Shown here piece after piece: positions 45,001 through 56,331 of a stretch of 64,000 bases of DNA. The notes beneath the pieces are model-generated. The model searched no databases, was not told where the DNA came from, and saw nothing but the letters and a program-made list of their open reading frames with translations. A program made the position numbers and the translations under genes. This stretch comes from Sorex araneus (Eukaryota; Chordata; Mammalia; Eulipotyphla; Soricidae). The stretch is taken from assembly GCF_027595985.1 (NCBI RefSeq), contig NC_073303.1, forward strand, positions 185,726,095-185,790,094. The letters run 5' to 3'. The first letter of the stretch is position 1; each line of letters starts with the position of its first letter.

Positions 45001-46451
45001 ATCAATAGTGGTGTCAGAAATGTTTTTTAAGTGGCAATTATGTCTGCTCTTAACAACAATGCAACATTAAAGAGAACAGATATGAGTACATATATTTTTT
45101 AGTTTGCCATAAATTACTGCATTTAACCAATTAATTTTTATATAATGTTTTACATAAATTAAGTAGTGAACCACAAAATAAGCATAGCTAAAAATAAGCA
45201 AATATGAAAGAAACAAAATATTGAGTAATACAATGTAGAACTAGAAACACAAAGTAGCAAAGAAGATCATCACAAAGGACACCAAGAAAGTTACCTGATT
45301 CTAAGAGAATCAAAGTACACCAAAGTCTAATATCTCCTGACTCACAGGTTGAAGATTAGTTTCTATATTTTGAACATCATCTTGAAGTTACATGCTGTAA
45401 TTTTTACAATATCTTATTGGTCACACCAGTTGCCTTGATTTCATGTTGAGATGGACTTTGCTGTGACTGAGCATTACTATGAGAAAATCGTTGAGGCAGT
45501 ATTGAAATCTTTATTAAGGCATCTTAAGCTTTTTAAAAAATTTTGTTAATAAATTAAATAAATGAATAGGCCAAATAAAAGACAGTACATATATATGTAA
45601 GATATTATGAAGTTTTTGTTTTCTCTAGACATCATCTTTCTTTCATCCATACCTGTAGATGTAGGTGATACTCAATTTGAATACATTTTTAATGATCTGA
45701 TAAGCCTAACAGTGCAGTACATTTCAGATACAGTTGTCAGCATTTTCATCTTTACAATCACTTCTTCTCATCCTATGCATTAATTTAATCAAAATGAAAC
45801 TGAATTAGTAAAATATTGCTACTGTATTCTATGAGTGTTGGTGGCCATAATAGAAAACTGATAGAAATCCAAGATGTTAAATACAATAAAACGACTTCTA
45901 TGTTATTATTGCTAATAGATATTTATTTGAGGCAAATGTTTGAATTTAAGTACTGGCTAGCAATCTAAATATATGACCATTTGTTAGGTGGCAAACATGT
46001 ATTTCTGTTTTATTTATATACAAGTAATTGTATAGACTATAAAACTAACAAAACTAGTGTTGAAAATTGAAAATAAGTGAATTATGCAAGTTGGAGTACT
46101 GTGTACTTTCTTCACAATACATAGGAATTCTGAGGGGAAAGAGGTTGAATAGAGAAAATAATGTTTATGCTTCTCTCCCCGGTATTTGTCAGCCATTTTG
46201 ATCTTTCCTATACTTGGTGTTACTAGGACTTTAAAGTTTTCCTACTCCCCCAAGTTTTCCACACTATTTTTTTTTTTACAGAAAAAGTAAAGATGAAAAC
46301 ACATCTCACATCCAGCAAATTTATATTAAGAACTATGCAACTGAGTCATTTACATTAACTATGAATTCTTTTCCTTTTGAGGGTCTGTTTTCAGACTCCC
46401 TAATACTTTGATTTGCTAATAATCATTCTAAATTTTAGTGAAATGATTGCT
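45001..46451. other. Unique AT-rich DNA, nothing recognised
   Basis: No repeat or exon is recognised over 1.45 kb. Confidence 0.45.
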
Positions 46452-46459
46452 CCAAAACT

Positions 46460-46705
46460 GTATCATTGTATCAATGTCATCCCATTGCTCATGGATTTGC
46501 TCAGGCGGGCACCAGTAACATCTCCATTGTGAGACTTGTTATTGTTTTCAGCATATCAAATATGCCACTGAGAGCTTGCCAGGCTCTGCCCTGTGGGCGG
46601 GATACTCTCGGTAGCTTGCCGGGCTCTCTGAGAGAGATGGAGGAATCTAACCCGGGTCGGCTGTGAGCAAGGCAAATGCTCTACCTGCTGAGCTATTGCT
46701 CCAGC
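46460..46705 (-). mobile_element. SINE-B, full length, with short TSD
   Basis: The terminus contains the doubled unit tatcattgtatcaatg, then tcatccc, gggcaccagtaacatctcca, body gggatactctcggtagcttg and head gctattgctccagccc. ccaaaact flanks it (46452-46459 and about 46706-46713). Confidence 0.92.
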
Positions 46706-46904
46706 CCAAAACTAATTAAAGGATTAATCTGCTACTGACTTTTGTATAATTTAGCATATGTTATCCAAACAGCTATATTAATATATTAAAATGCCCAGTG
46801 TAAATGTTCTAAAATATTTTAAAATTGAGTGCATTTTATTTTATCATTTTTTAAAATTGCTTCTCTTTCAAACAAACAATTTAAAACAAAAATAATTGAA
46901 GTTG

Positions 46905-47078
46905 GGCTGGAGCGATAGCACAGCGGGTAGGGCGTTTGCCTTGCACGCGGCCAACCCAGGTTCGAATCCCAGCATCCCATATGGTCCCCGAGCACCGCCA
47001 GGGGTAATTCCTGAGTGCAGAGCCAGGAGTAACCTCTGTGCATTGCCAGGTGTGACCCAAAAAGCAAAAAAAAAAAAA
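46905..47078 (+). mobile_element. SINE-A, full length, with TSD
   Basis: A near-consensus copy with exact 11-bp TSD aattgaagttg (46894-46904 and 47079-47089). Confidence 0.95.
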
Positions 47079-47089
47079 ATTGAAGTTGT

Positions 47090-48124
47090 GTTAAATCATT
47101 ATTCAAAATATGGCATGCTTTTCTCAACTTCAGTGGTACTTTATTTGGGTCACTGGCCTATAAGAATGACTGATTTTTATAGGACTTTATATATATACAT
47201 ATATATGTGTCTTTCAACACTATATATGTTCATAAAGTAGAAATTAATATTTTATATGCTTTGAAACAAAAATGAATTCAATATTTAAGCATGAATGTTT
47301 AAGACTTTGTTGCTATTTTTCAATGTCCACCTTATGTCTAATGCCTAATTCACTGTGATTATTAATCATCTTTTAGCAATATCACATTCCACGTAGATCC
47401 TTCTCAGTGAAATGCTGTTTTCATATTACTTTCCCCAGTTACTTTCTGTGTTGTATTATACTATATTTTAAAATTTTAATCTTGTTAGCTTTTTCATCAT
47501 AGTTTAAAATAAAATGAATTCATATTATTAAGTTACTTAACAGTTTACCTCCAATCTCATAGTTCTTAGGGTGCATTCCATAAATGATTTATTAAAATAT
47601 GCAATAATAATTCTAGAATAAAACTGCTTAAATAATATGACAATAAATAAGAAAGGCACCAAATATTTCCGTTTTCTTCTAAACAAATATGTAAAGCTTA
47701 TATAATCCTTAATATGCTCAGGAACTGCTTCTCTATAGAAGTAAAATCACCTTTTACAGCGAGTCCTTATTTTATGGATTGACTCCATTCACATACAGAT
47801 TAAGTCTATCTGATGCTCAAGATGTTTGAAAAGAAGCATTAGCATACAACTGCCTACACAAAAAAATCTCAGAAGACCAACTAAACAAATTTGTTATATA
47901 ATATTTGTTAAATTTCTTAATTTACAATAGTAGGCTTCTCGTTAATATTCAACTTTAGATTGATCTTGAATGCATATTAACTCTGAGTATAATTCTGGTT
48001 TTAAATTTACATACTTGAAAAGACAAAACCTATTTATTTAAGGGATTAGATATAGTCATATGTTATATTCACATTCCAAGTTTTAAAATTATATTTACAA
48101 AATAAATTGCACCACTTTATTTTT
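47090..48124. other. Unique AT-rich DNA, nothing recognised
   Basis: No signal is recognised apart from a short (TA)n patch near 47190-47210. Confidence 0.45.
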
Positions 48125-48470
48125 ATGTCCTCAGCTCCATATCACATAGAGTAACAATCTGCAGAGTTGCCTCCACACCTTGTGTCAGGCTGAGTCTTAT
48201 TCACTCTGGGGACCCGGGAGTGGGGTGGATAAGCCACATCATCCTCCCAAACAGTCCCACAGTCAAAATCCTCCAGAATCCAATTGCCGCCATGTACACA
48301 GCCAGACTCCACAGTCTTGGGAAGAGCCTCGTTCATGAGACTAAATCTGCTGAAAATCTCAGGAATGGAGTTTTTATGACTGAAATCTACAGGCTCTCAT
48401 GGAGGTGGGAGTTGCCAATTCCCTCCTTTCTCTGTTCTTCCAGGAGCCTTCACATCTGATGAGATGTAAA
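48125..48470. other. GC-richer unassigned segment
   Basis: About 350 bp of clearly higher GC content in very AT-rich DNA. On the plus strand it begins after a splice-acceptor-like tttttatgtcctcag. On the minus strand it contains a 64-codon open frame (48142-48336, GSGC-type start of NEALPKTVESGCVHGGNW) and ends in an aataaa near 48117-48122. It could be part of an LTR, a retrocopy end or an exon; I cannot decide. Confidence 0.3.
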
Positions 48471-48689
48471 GTAGAAAGCAACTGATCTCTATAAAGAAAA
48501 AAAATAATAAAATATTAGCACACAAGTCTCAACCTGTAATCACTAGTTAGTAATCTCTTATACAAGGCTTAATGGCTCCAGGATGAGAAGCAACAATCTT
48601 AACACACGTTACTCTAAGGGTACTTTTTGCATCATTTTTAAAGGAGGATTCATAACAAAGTAAATTATCGAGGACCTGCTTTGGGGACA

Positions 48690-48825
48690 GGTTTCGGTGG
48701 TGGTGGTGGGAAAATTCTAAATAATGGTGATGGAAAGGTATAATGGTGGTGGGATTGAATATTAGAATATCGGATATAATACATTATTGTGAACAAGTTT
48801 ATAAAAATAAAATAAAATTTAAAAA
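48690..48825 (+). mobile_element. Old L1 3' end (tentative)
   Basis: ggtggtggtggtgggaaaa, aatggtggtgggattgaa and gtgaacaagtttataaaaat with an A-rich end resemble a decayed L1 3'UTR. Confidence 0.45.
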
Positions 48826-50484
48826 TACTGAATTAAATTACGAAATAAATAAAGAAAAGAAAATTAATTAAAATATATGAGTAGTTATTATTTGGCACAA
48901 ATGAAAGAACTTTAAATTTTGCAGAACATGATTTCTAGTAAATTAGGACTACTGATGATTATTTGAGACTAAATATTAACTAGATATCAAAGGGAATTAC
49001 TCATAAAGATGATTTTATCAGACTTTAGTTTGTATCATACAGTTTAATAGCACAGGCAAAATAAAACCATAGATCTCTTACTCAGCAAGTAGGCACTAAA
49101 TATGTCATAAGAGGTATATTCAATTGATCATCATTTTGAAATGTATTAATGCATTTAATACACCTGTTCAGTGTAGCTAGCATGTTTGACTCAACTTGAA
49201 AAACTAGAATGAATCCATTCCAATCATTGTTAAAATGTTGGTAGCCAAACTGTCAACTTGAAGTGAAAATATTACCTCAATTCAGGAACTAAAAACTTTC
49301 AATATTATAATCAGTACAACAATCAGTATTCACAATTTTTTTCCCCATCTAAAGGCACTTCTAGTGGACTGTCAGCTGCTTGAAATACTGCTATGTACCT
49401 TCAATTCCAATTTTCACTTACCATCCCTTTTGTTTTTCTGCAGTTCTAACTTCATCCAGAAAATGTCATGGGAGAGATAGAGGTGAGAAAATCCAACAAC
49501 AAAAGTTTCTTTCATTAATACTATCAGATAGTTTTACATTCTCTCATGGAGGGACCTATTTCAAATCTTATTTTCCAGATGCTTTCAGGAGTCCTCTGCT
49601 GGATCACTTAATGTTTATTTCATTGTTCTTGTTGGCCTCTCCAGATACATATACTTCAGTATAGTCTTCCTGTGGGGCAGATCACAATTTAAATATCAGA
49701 GGATCCTATAAATTTGGAAGACTTTCAAATGTATGATGTGTCCTTATGACAGTTGCTTTGTCTGGTTTCAGGAGTCACATGTGCCTAGTCAACTATTAGT
49801 GAGTAGCTACTTTCAAGATATAGTTCTCCTCATGATGGCATTATTATTTCCCTAAAGTGTGAATCAGAATACTGTCATCTGTGCCCTTTCAGCTGTGTAA
49901 ATAGAAAAAAATCTAGGAATGACCTATTTTAGCTCCCTCTGACTAAACTTGAGGTTTAAATAAAATGCCATCAACCTCATCTTACTACTTATTTTATTTT
50001 GGTGAAGAATGCTTTAAGACTCAAAACGCTTTCTTAAATTCGACTTAAAATTCCTCCCTCCCTAGGGTAGAAAAAACAGTTTAGATCATAGATAAGGATA
50101 AGGGTAATGTTTGTCTGTCTTCAGCTTTAAAACTCTAAAATGGAGCAACAAATTTGGGGAACACAACTAAGTGTATACTCTGATCATTCAACTGATGTTA
50201 TGAGTTTTCCTCCCCATTATAGGCTTAAGTATAATATGCTATGTTGTACTAAGCTCAACACTATTTAAATAGTTAATGGTTTTATATGAAATGAACTAAT
50301 AAAAGCAGATGGGTTCTAACTTTATGTCTATATTGCTAAGTGCATGTATAAATTACAATGAGACAACAACTTGCATGGAACTTCACTTTTGTGCCAAGTG
50401 CTGTAGCTGTAGTCATATGCTGGGCATCTCTGACCATCCAATATTTATATAAAATCACTCATACATAAAAATTCCAGATGGAGC
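48826..50484. other. Unique AT-rich DNA, nothing recognised
   Basis: The 94-codon plus frame at 49380-49664 has no recognisable domain; its start follows no promoter or splice evidence. Confidence 0.45.
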
Positions 50485-50770
50485 CCTATGTTCCCTATAG
50501 CATCATTCACTGTAGCCAAAATCTGGAAACAGTCCTAGTGTCCAAGGATAAAGGACTGGACAAAGAAACTGGTACAAATGCACAATATAGAATACTTCTT
50601 ATTCTATTACTATTAGCTAGGAAGCTAATACCTCTTAGCTCTAAGAAAAGATTAAAACAATTTTTACCTACATAGATGGATCTGGAAAGCATCATGCTGA
50701 CCATCTATCCTTAATTCTTGCAGACAAGCGATTCCATGACAAGTTCTTTCTGTCACTGAAATAAGAAATA
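50485..50770 (+). mobile_element. Old L1 ORF2 3' fragment
   Basis: gcatcattcactgtagccaa, gtccaaggataaaggactgg, agatggatctggaaagcatc and ctgtcactgaaataag follow the order of the ORF2 C-terminal coding region. It is interrupted and decayed. Confidence 0.7.
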
Positions 50771-51835
50771 ATCATTGATTAGTTTTACTTATGCTTTATA
50801 TTCTTGTTTTGATGAGGTAATTTTGATTACTGTACCTGGTAAGTAATTTTAGTTCTCTGCAAAATTGAGGATCATTTTTTTTTCTGAAACAAAACCATGC
50901 TTTTCAACTCTCTTACATTCAGATTCCTCATTACTTAGCATTTAGCTCATGTATCATCATAATCAGGAAGATTCTTTAGGACTTGTAACTATCCCAATTT
51001 CAGTTCTCAAAAGATGGCAAACTCTCTTCTTCTCTAACATCTTTTGAAAATTCATCATTGCATTTGTTATACATAAATAGAATTTTATTTTTGAATATCT
51101 AATTTTTCTACCGTAAACATTTTGATAAGCTTGCTTTCAATTCTCTTGTACCTGCTTAGAACTCAATATATACTGGACATATTTTCAGGAAATATTAACT
51201 GGTGTGAACTCAGTTGGTGTCCAATAAATTCTTTTCAAAAGTCCTCACAATGAAAATGTTTCTTTGAAAAATGTGCCTCATTACATTTAACTTGGCCCTA
51301 ATGGTTATTGTTGAATGCATATTTCATTCGAGACATGCACCATGCCTTGACACTAATTAGATAGAATCAGTTAATAAGATTGCTGTGGCACATTTATGAT
51401 ACAATCGTGAAAAAATACGTTATTGTCTGAATAGATGAATTTTGAATTAGTCTTATATTGCCTTTCATTTGTTTATTTTCAGATATGCCAAATAAGGCAA
51501 TAGAGTAGTCACATTTTCCAGAGTATTTCAGGAACAATTTCAAGTGTGAAATGCTGAAATAATATGCCTTAAATATGTTCCTTTTATCTCAGGATTCAAA
51601 ATGGTAATTTACCATACTGAGTCCTTGGGATCTAACATACAGTAATGCATAAAAATCAAGAAACTTAATTTTTTTACAGAAATAATTTGTCCTTTAGAAA
51701 ATAAAATTTAAATTATCTTTAAAACCAGGGGTAAAAATAATTTTGAACAAAAGATCATATCATATTAATAATATCTTGCGTCAGTAAACATTTTGCAAGA
51801 CATAAATTCCTTTCAAACTTATTACTACTGAATTT
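50771..51835. other. Unique AT-rich DNA, nothing recognised
   Basis: No signal is recognised. Confidence 0.45.
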
Positions 51836-51851
51836 GGAATAAATCTTTTTT

Positions 51852-52024
51852 TTTTTTTTTCTTTTTGGGTCACACCCGGCGATGCACAGGGGTCACTCCT
51901 GGCTCATGCACTCAGGAATCACCCCTGGCGGTGCTCAGGGGACCATATGGGATGCTGGGATTCGAACCCGGGTCGGCCGCGTGCAAGGCAAACGCCCTAC
52001 CCGCTGTGCTATCACTCCAGCCCC
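51852..52024 (-). mobile_element. SINE-A, young, with TSD
   Basis: A near-consensus reverse copy (cacacccggcgatgcacagg, aacccgggtcggccgcgtgc). The TSD ggaataaatc plus T-run lies at 51836-51851 and 52025-52040. Confidence 0.95.
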
Positions 52025-52256
52025 GGAATAAATCTTTTTTTAATGTTTTTGGATCACATCTTGTGCTACGCTAAGAACTCAGACTAGAAAACTGAATGTG
52101 AATTTAAATCACACTCTAATCTCCTGGACTTCTAATTCTAATTGTCAAATATATAAAAGGTTCTTCAATTTAGGTTGGTGAGTAATTTATTTCAATTAGG
52201 TTGCATTGAAATAAGGGTGATGGCAAGTTTCCCTCTGAAATTTAAAGTAAGCACCA

Positions 52257-52428
52257 TGTATTGTTTGTTTGTTTTTATTTTATGGCCACACCCAGGGGTG
52301 CTCATACTGAGGGAGCACTCCTGGCAGGCTCAAATGGGGTGCTGAGCCCATATGTATGCTGACGACCAAACCCACGGTGGCTAGGTGCAAGGCAAGTCCC
52401 CTCCCGGCTTAACTATCACTCTGGCTGG
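52257..52428 (-). mobile_element. SINE-A, diverged
   Basis: atggccacacccaggggtgc, gggagcactcctggcaggct, gtgcaaggcaagtcccctcc and ctatcactctggctgg. Confidence 0.85.
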
Positions 52429-52662
52429 CATACTATTACTTTTTGAGTCATGGACAAATTAGCAAAGAAAAAGTGTTTCAAATTCAAAGATAGAAGCATT
52501 GATTTACTGAATTCACTTATTTTATCTAAAGAAAGAGGGATGGTGAGTACAGAATACATATCAACTATGGAGATGGAGGGAAGCTGAGATGAACAATATC
52601 ATAAAGGTAAACAGAAGTAAGTGAGAATCTCATCTAACTGGTTTTATAACATTCTAGTTATT

Positions 52663-52815
52663 TGAGTTGGAATGATATTGTAGTGTTCATTCTGCATACA
52701 GCCAAATCAGGTTTGATTTCCAGAACTGCATATGGTCCCCTGACACCTGAGTGAGTACAGAACAAGAAGTAAGCCCTGAGTACAACTGAGTTTGGTCCCA
52801 AAGAAGCAAAACAAA
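52663..52815 (+). mobile_element. SINE-A, diverged
   Basis: gagttggaatgatattgtag, aggtttgatttccagaactg, catatggtcccctgacacct and agtaagccctgagtacaact. Confidence 0.85.
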
Positions 52816-53011
52816 GAAGTTTTTTTAGTTAGATTACTAAATCTAATGATCACATTGAGATATTTGGGGAGATAAAGCCAAATTATTTCTAAGAATCCTT
52901 CACAGATTCAAGACCACACTACATGGATATAGAAGCAATTAGACATATAATAAATTTTATCACTATTGTTCTGTAATGACCAATAAAGTTAATTTTCATA
53001 TGGTTTCCCTT

Positions 53012-53276
53012 GTGGGCTGGAGCGATAGGACAGCGGTAGGGTGTTCGCCTTTCACGCAGCCGATCGTGTTTGATTCCTCTGCCCCTCTCGGAGAGCCCAG
53101 CAAACTACCGAGAGTATGGAGCACGCACGGCAGAGCCTGGCAAGCTACCCGTGGCATATTGGATATGCCAAAAACAGTAGCAATAAGTCTCTCAATGAGA
53201 GACGTTACTGGTGCCCGCTCGAACAAATCGATGAGCAACGGGATGACTTTGCTCCCGTTGTGATGGTTTATAAGTG
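53012..53276 (+). mobile_element. SINE-B, young, with exact TSD
   Basis: Head (gggctggagcgataggacag), body (ctcggagagcccagcaaact, gccaaaaacagtagcaataa) and RTE tail (gagacgttactggtgcccgc, caaatcgatgagcaacgggatg) are complete. The 12-bp TSD atggtttccctt is exact (53000-53011 and 53277-53288). The tail ends without poly-A. Confidence 0.95.
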
Positions 53277-53288
53277 ATGGTTTCCCTT

Positions 53289-53811
53289 ATAAATTGTATA
53301 GAAGACAAAAAATGGTGCTAGGTAGACACACAAAAGTAAGCCACATTTCTGTATCAATGTAAATGTAATAAAACCATTTTTTTGTCTTTAGCAGATGATG
53401 TTCTGATAAAAGTTCCTTTGATGTAAATCTAATGCTAGGAATACATTGGTAGAAAACCCTAAAGAATTCAACTTCAGTTGCTGTAGCAAAAAAAATATTA
53501 TGGGGAATTTGACTATTTAGTAGAGATTCTGTAAAGTTAAGATTAAAGCAGCATCTAGTCATGGATTCTCTGAATTCATTTTCCTCATTAACTATCTACT
53601 CTTTCTATACACTTGGAAGATATACCTCTGTACATCAAGTCTTTATTAAGTGATGACATCACTTTATAAAGTATTGACTTTATAAAGTATTGACATCCGG
53701 GATGTACAATAGTTGGCAACACAGCAACATAAAGATGATCTCTATAAATCATTTCTAAAATGATAAGATAAGAAAATTTTGAAGCAATACAGATTTAAAA
53801 ATAGCTATAGG
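53289..53811. other. Unique AT-rich DNA, nothing recognised
   Basis: A 16-bp direct repeat actttataaagtattg occurs in tandem at about 53661-53694. Confidence 0.45.
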
Positions 53812-53870
53812 GATTAGATAGATAGTACTGTGGGTAGGGCATTATGGTCTTCTGAACCCCATATATAGGA
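53812..53870 (+). mobile_element. SINE-A head, internally deleted
   Basis: gatagatagtactgtgggta then gcattatggtcttctgaacccc, lacking the B-box region, followed by a purine tract. Confidence 0.5.
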
Positions 53871-53925
53871 AGGGAAGAAGGGAGGGAAGGAGGGATGGAG
53901 GAAGGAAGAAAGGAAATGAGAAAAG
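53868..53925 (+). repeat. GGAA/GGGA purine tract
   Basis: A degenerate ggaa-type run directly after a SINE head, a small version of the 17-kb and 30-kb arrays. Confidence 0.85.
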
Positions 53926-54579
53926 ATTAATCAAATAGATTTTGGTGAATAGAACAATAAATAAATAAAATGAAGATAATTTAATTCAGGAAACAAGTTA
54001 TGGTTGAAAGATCTGTCTGCCTAAGTGATGAAGGTGAGACTTTCCAATAAGCAGGAACCTGCATCAGATGTTGGATAGAGTACAAAGAAAAGCAGTGATT
54101 ACCAAAAACCAGGATTCAAGTCACATAGAACTGGAGCACTAGACGACCATCCTTTAGTAGCTGGACCACAGTCCTTGGAAAGCTTCAGACACTTTCCAAA
54201 GGGGAGATTAAGCCATGCAGGATAAACACCTACTGCTAGATAAAAGGAGAGAGGGAGAGAGAGACAGACAGGGACAGAGGATGAATTTTGTTTTCTCTAA
54301 AACATTTATATGCTGAATTCCATCCAGTACTTCCAAATAGGACTTTATTGGAAGCTGTTGGTTTTGACTGATTGTATCAGAGCATCATGGCTGGATCTTA
54401 ATCCTATTCGACTGTGTCTTTTGTCGGGAGTTTCCAAAGCGTGCTCAGGATGTCTGGGGTCCAGCAGACAATTCGTAGGAATCAAACTTGGGTACAGATC
54501 TACTATTTCCCAGTCCCACGACTGTCATTTCAGGACAAGCAACTGCAGAAGTAAACCCACAGATAGTGGGGTTTAAGCC
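53926..54579. other. Mostly unique DNA; possible old SINE trace
   Basis: At about 54430-54500, gtgctcaggatgtctggggt and aatcaaacttgggtaca could be a reverse SINE-A relic. Nothing else is recognised. Confidence 0.35.
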
Positions 54580-54705
54580 ACTTCCTTTACATGCAGCCAA
54601 ACTCAGTTCAATCCTGAGCACCACATAAAGTTCCCTGGAGCACTCCCAGGAGTGATCTCTGAGAGCAGAGCTAAGAGTGATAACAGAGCCAGGAGTTAGT
54701 CACCC
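54580..54705 (+). mobile_element. SINE-A, head damaged
   Basis: tacatgcagccaaactcagt, ttccctggagcactcccagg and agtgatctctgagagcagag, followed by agccaggagttag. Confidence 0.7.
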
Positions 54706-55848
54706 ACCTGCAGTTTTTTTTTTATGGCAGCAACTAGCAGATGAATACAAAAAGTTCATACCACTATATGTTCTTTTGTGTAACACAAGAGTCTCCATCG
54801 TCCCTCCAGTTGGCAGGGTGTGCTGTTGACCTGGAGAATAAATTTACAGGATTAGAGCCTCCCATGAGACAAAGCAGAACAACCAAAAGCATAGGGACAA
54901 CTGGCATCCCCATTATCCTAATATATCGCACTGTGTTTTTTTATGCCTATTTTAAGAGAAAAGAATAGAGCTTCGCTTAGGTTAAGCTACTTAGATCACA
55001 GCTAGTTATGGCTCCCCAAGCTGTTTTAGCAAATAACCCTGCATATGGTAGGTGCATAGACTCCAGAACCATTAAAATTCAATGAGATAACAGCCTTGAG
55101 TTTTTAACTACCCCATCCCATTTTCAAAGAAAAGATGGGCTATGGAAATAATTATTGTAACTGCAATTAGTTACATGCAGAATCACGATTCTGTCTCTCT
55201 TCAATCTCCTCTCTCTCCTTCTCCCTCACCCTTTATTTTTCCTTTTCCTCTCACGACCTACTCCAAATGTGTGTGTTTGTGTGCATGTGTGCGTGCATGT
55301 GCACATATGTACCTGTGTGAGAAAGAGAAAAATAGAGAGTAAGAGAACATGAACAAGAATGATACCCTTCAAAATATATTCCAAAGATTGTTCACTTTAA
55401 ATCAGGTGGTCGCAAATGTTTGCATTAGCATCATCACATTTAATGTTATATGTTGTTTCTTTAAAGGCCTATATTTTGTTTATTCTATAGTAGTCTGAAT
55501 TTACTTAAACCAAAACTGTATGCATTGGAAGGGATATAATAGCTTTTTAATCTGACTGTTGACATTAGGTTTCCTTAGAGTTAAAAAAAATTGTTGAAAT
55601 TGCACTAAAAATGTTTTGTTTTATTCCCTTCATGGAATATTCTTGTTATCTATTATTTGGATTCTGTAAGAGACACATTTATTTGAAATTCATCAACCGT
55701 AGTTTTGACAAAATAATTGATTATTATTAACAGGGAAGTAATAAACTGAGAAGGATCATATAAAGAAAGCAACAATCTAACTCAATACTATTCTTCATTT
55801 GATTAAGGACTGTGGGAGACTTACAGACAAGCACTTGTTTTAAGTACT
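54706..55848. other. Unique DNA with a TG-rich patch
   Basis: Alternating gtgtg/catgtgtgcgtgc sequence lies at about 55265-55325. No gene or repeat is recognised. Confidence 0.45.
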
Positions 55849-55862
55849 AAAGTCATAATGTC

Positions 55863-56049
55863 GGGGCCGGAGCGATAGCACAGCGGGTAGGGCGTTTGCC
55901 TTGCACTCGACCGACCCGGGTTCGATCCCCGGCATCCCATATGGTCCCCCAAGCACCGCCAGGAGTAATTCCTGAGTGTAAAGCCAGGAGTAACCCCTGA
56001 GCATCGCTGGGTTGTGACCCAAAAAGCAAAAAAAAATAAAAATAAAAAT
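55863..56049 (+). mobile_element. SINE-A, young, with exact TSD
   Basis: A full-length near-consensus copy with (AAAAAT)n tail. The 14-bp TSD aaagtcataatgtc is exact (55849-55862 and 56050-56063). Confidence 0.97.
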
Positions 56050-56063
56050 AAAGTCATAATGTC

Positions 56064-56319
56064 ACTGTCACTGTCATCCCATTGGTCATTGATATGCTTC
56101 AGCGGGCACCAGGAATGTCTCCATTGTGAGACTGGTATGGTACTGTTTTGGCTGCAGCAATAGCACAGTGGTAGGGCGTTTGCCTTGCATGTGGCCGACC
56201 CGGGTTCAATTCCTCCACCCCTCTCGGAGAGCCCGGCAAGCTATTGAGAGTATCTCACCTGCAGGGCAGAGCCTGGCAAGCTACCCGTGGTGTATTAACA
56301 TGCCAAAAACAGTAACAAA
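56064..56319 (-). mobile_element. SINE-B with 5' inversion, same target site
   Basis: The minus-strand tail (actgtcactgtcatcccatt, gggcaccaggaatgtctcca, ending ...tactgttttgg near 56149) is joined to a plus-strand head and body (ggctgcagcaatagcacagt, gagcccggcaagctattgag, gccaaaaacagtaaca). About 11 bp (ccaaaacagta) occur in both halves. A third copy of the target aaagtcataatg follows from about 56320. This is the geometry of twin priming on a SINE-B RNA. Confidence 0.88.
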
Positions 56320-56331
56320 AAAAGTCATAAT

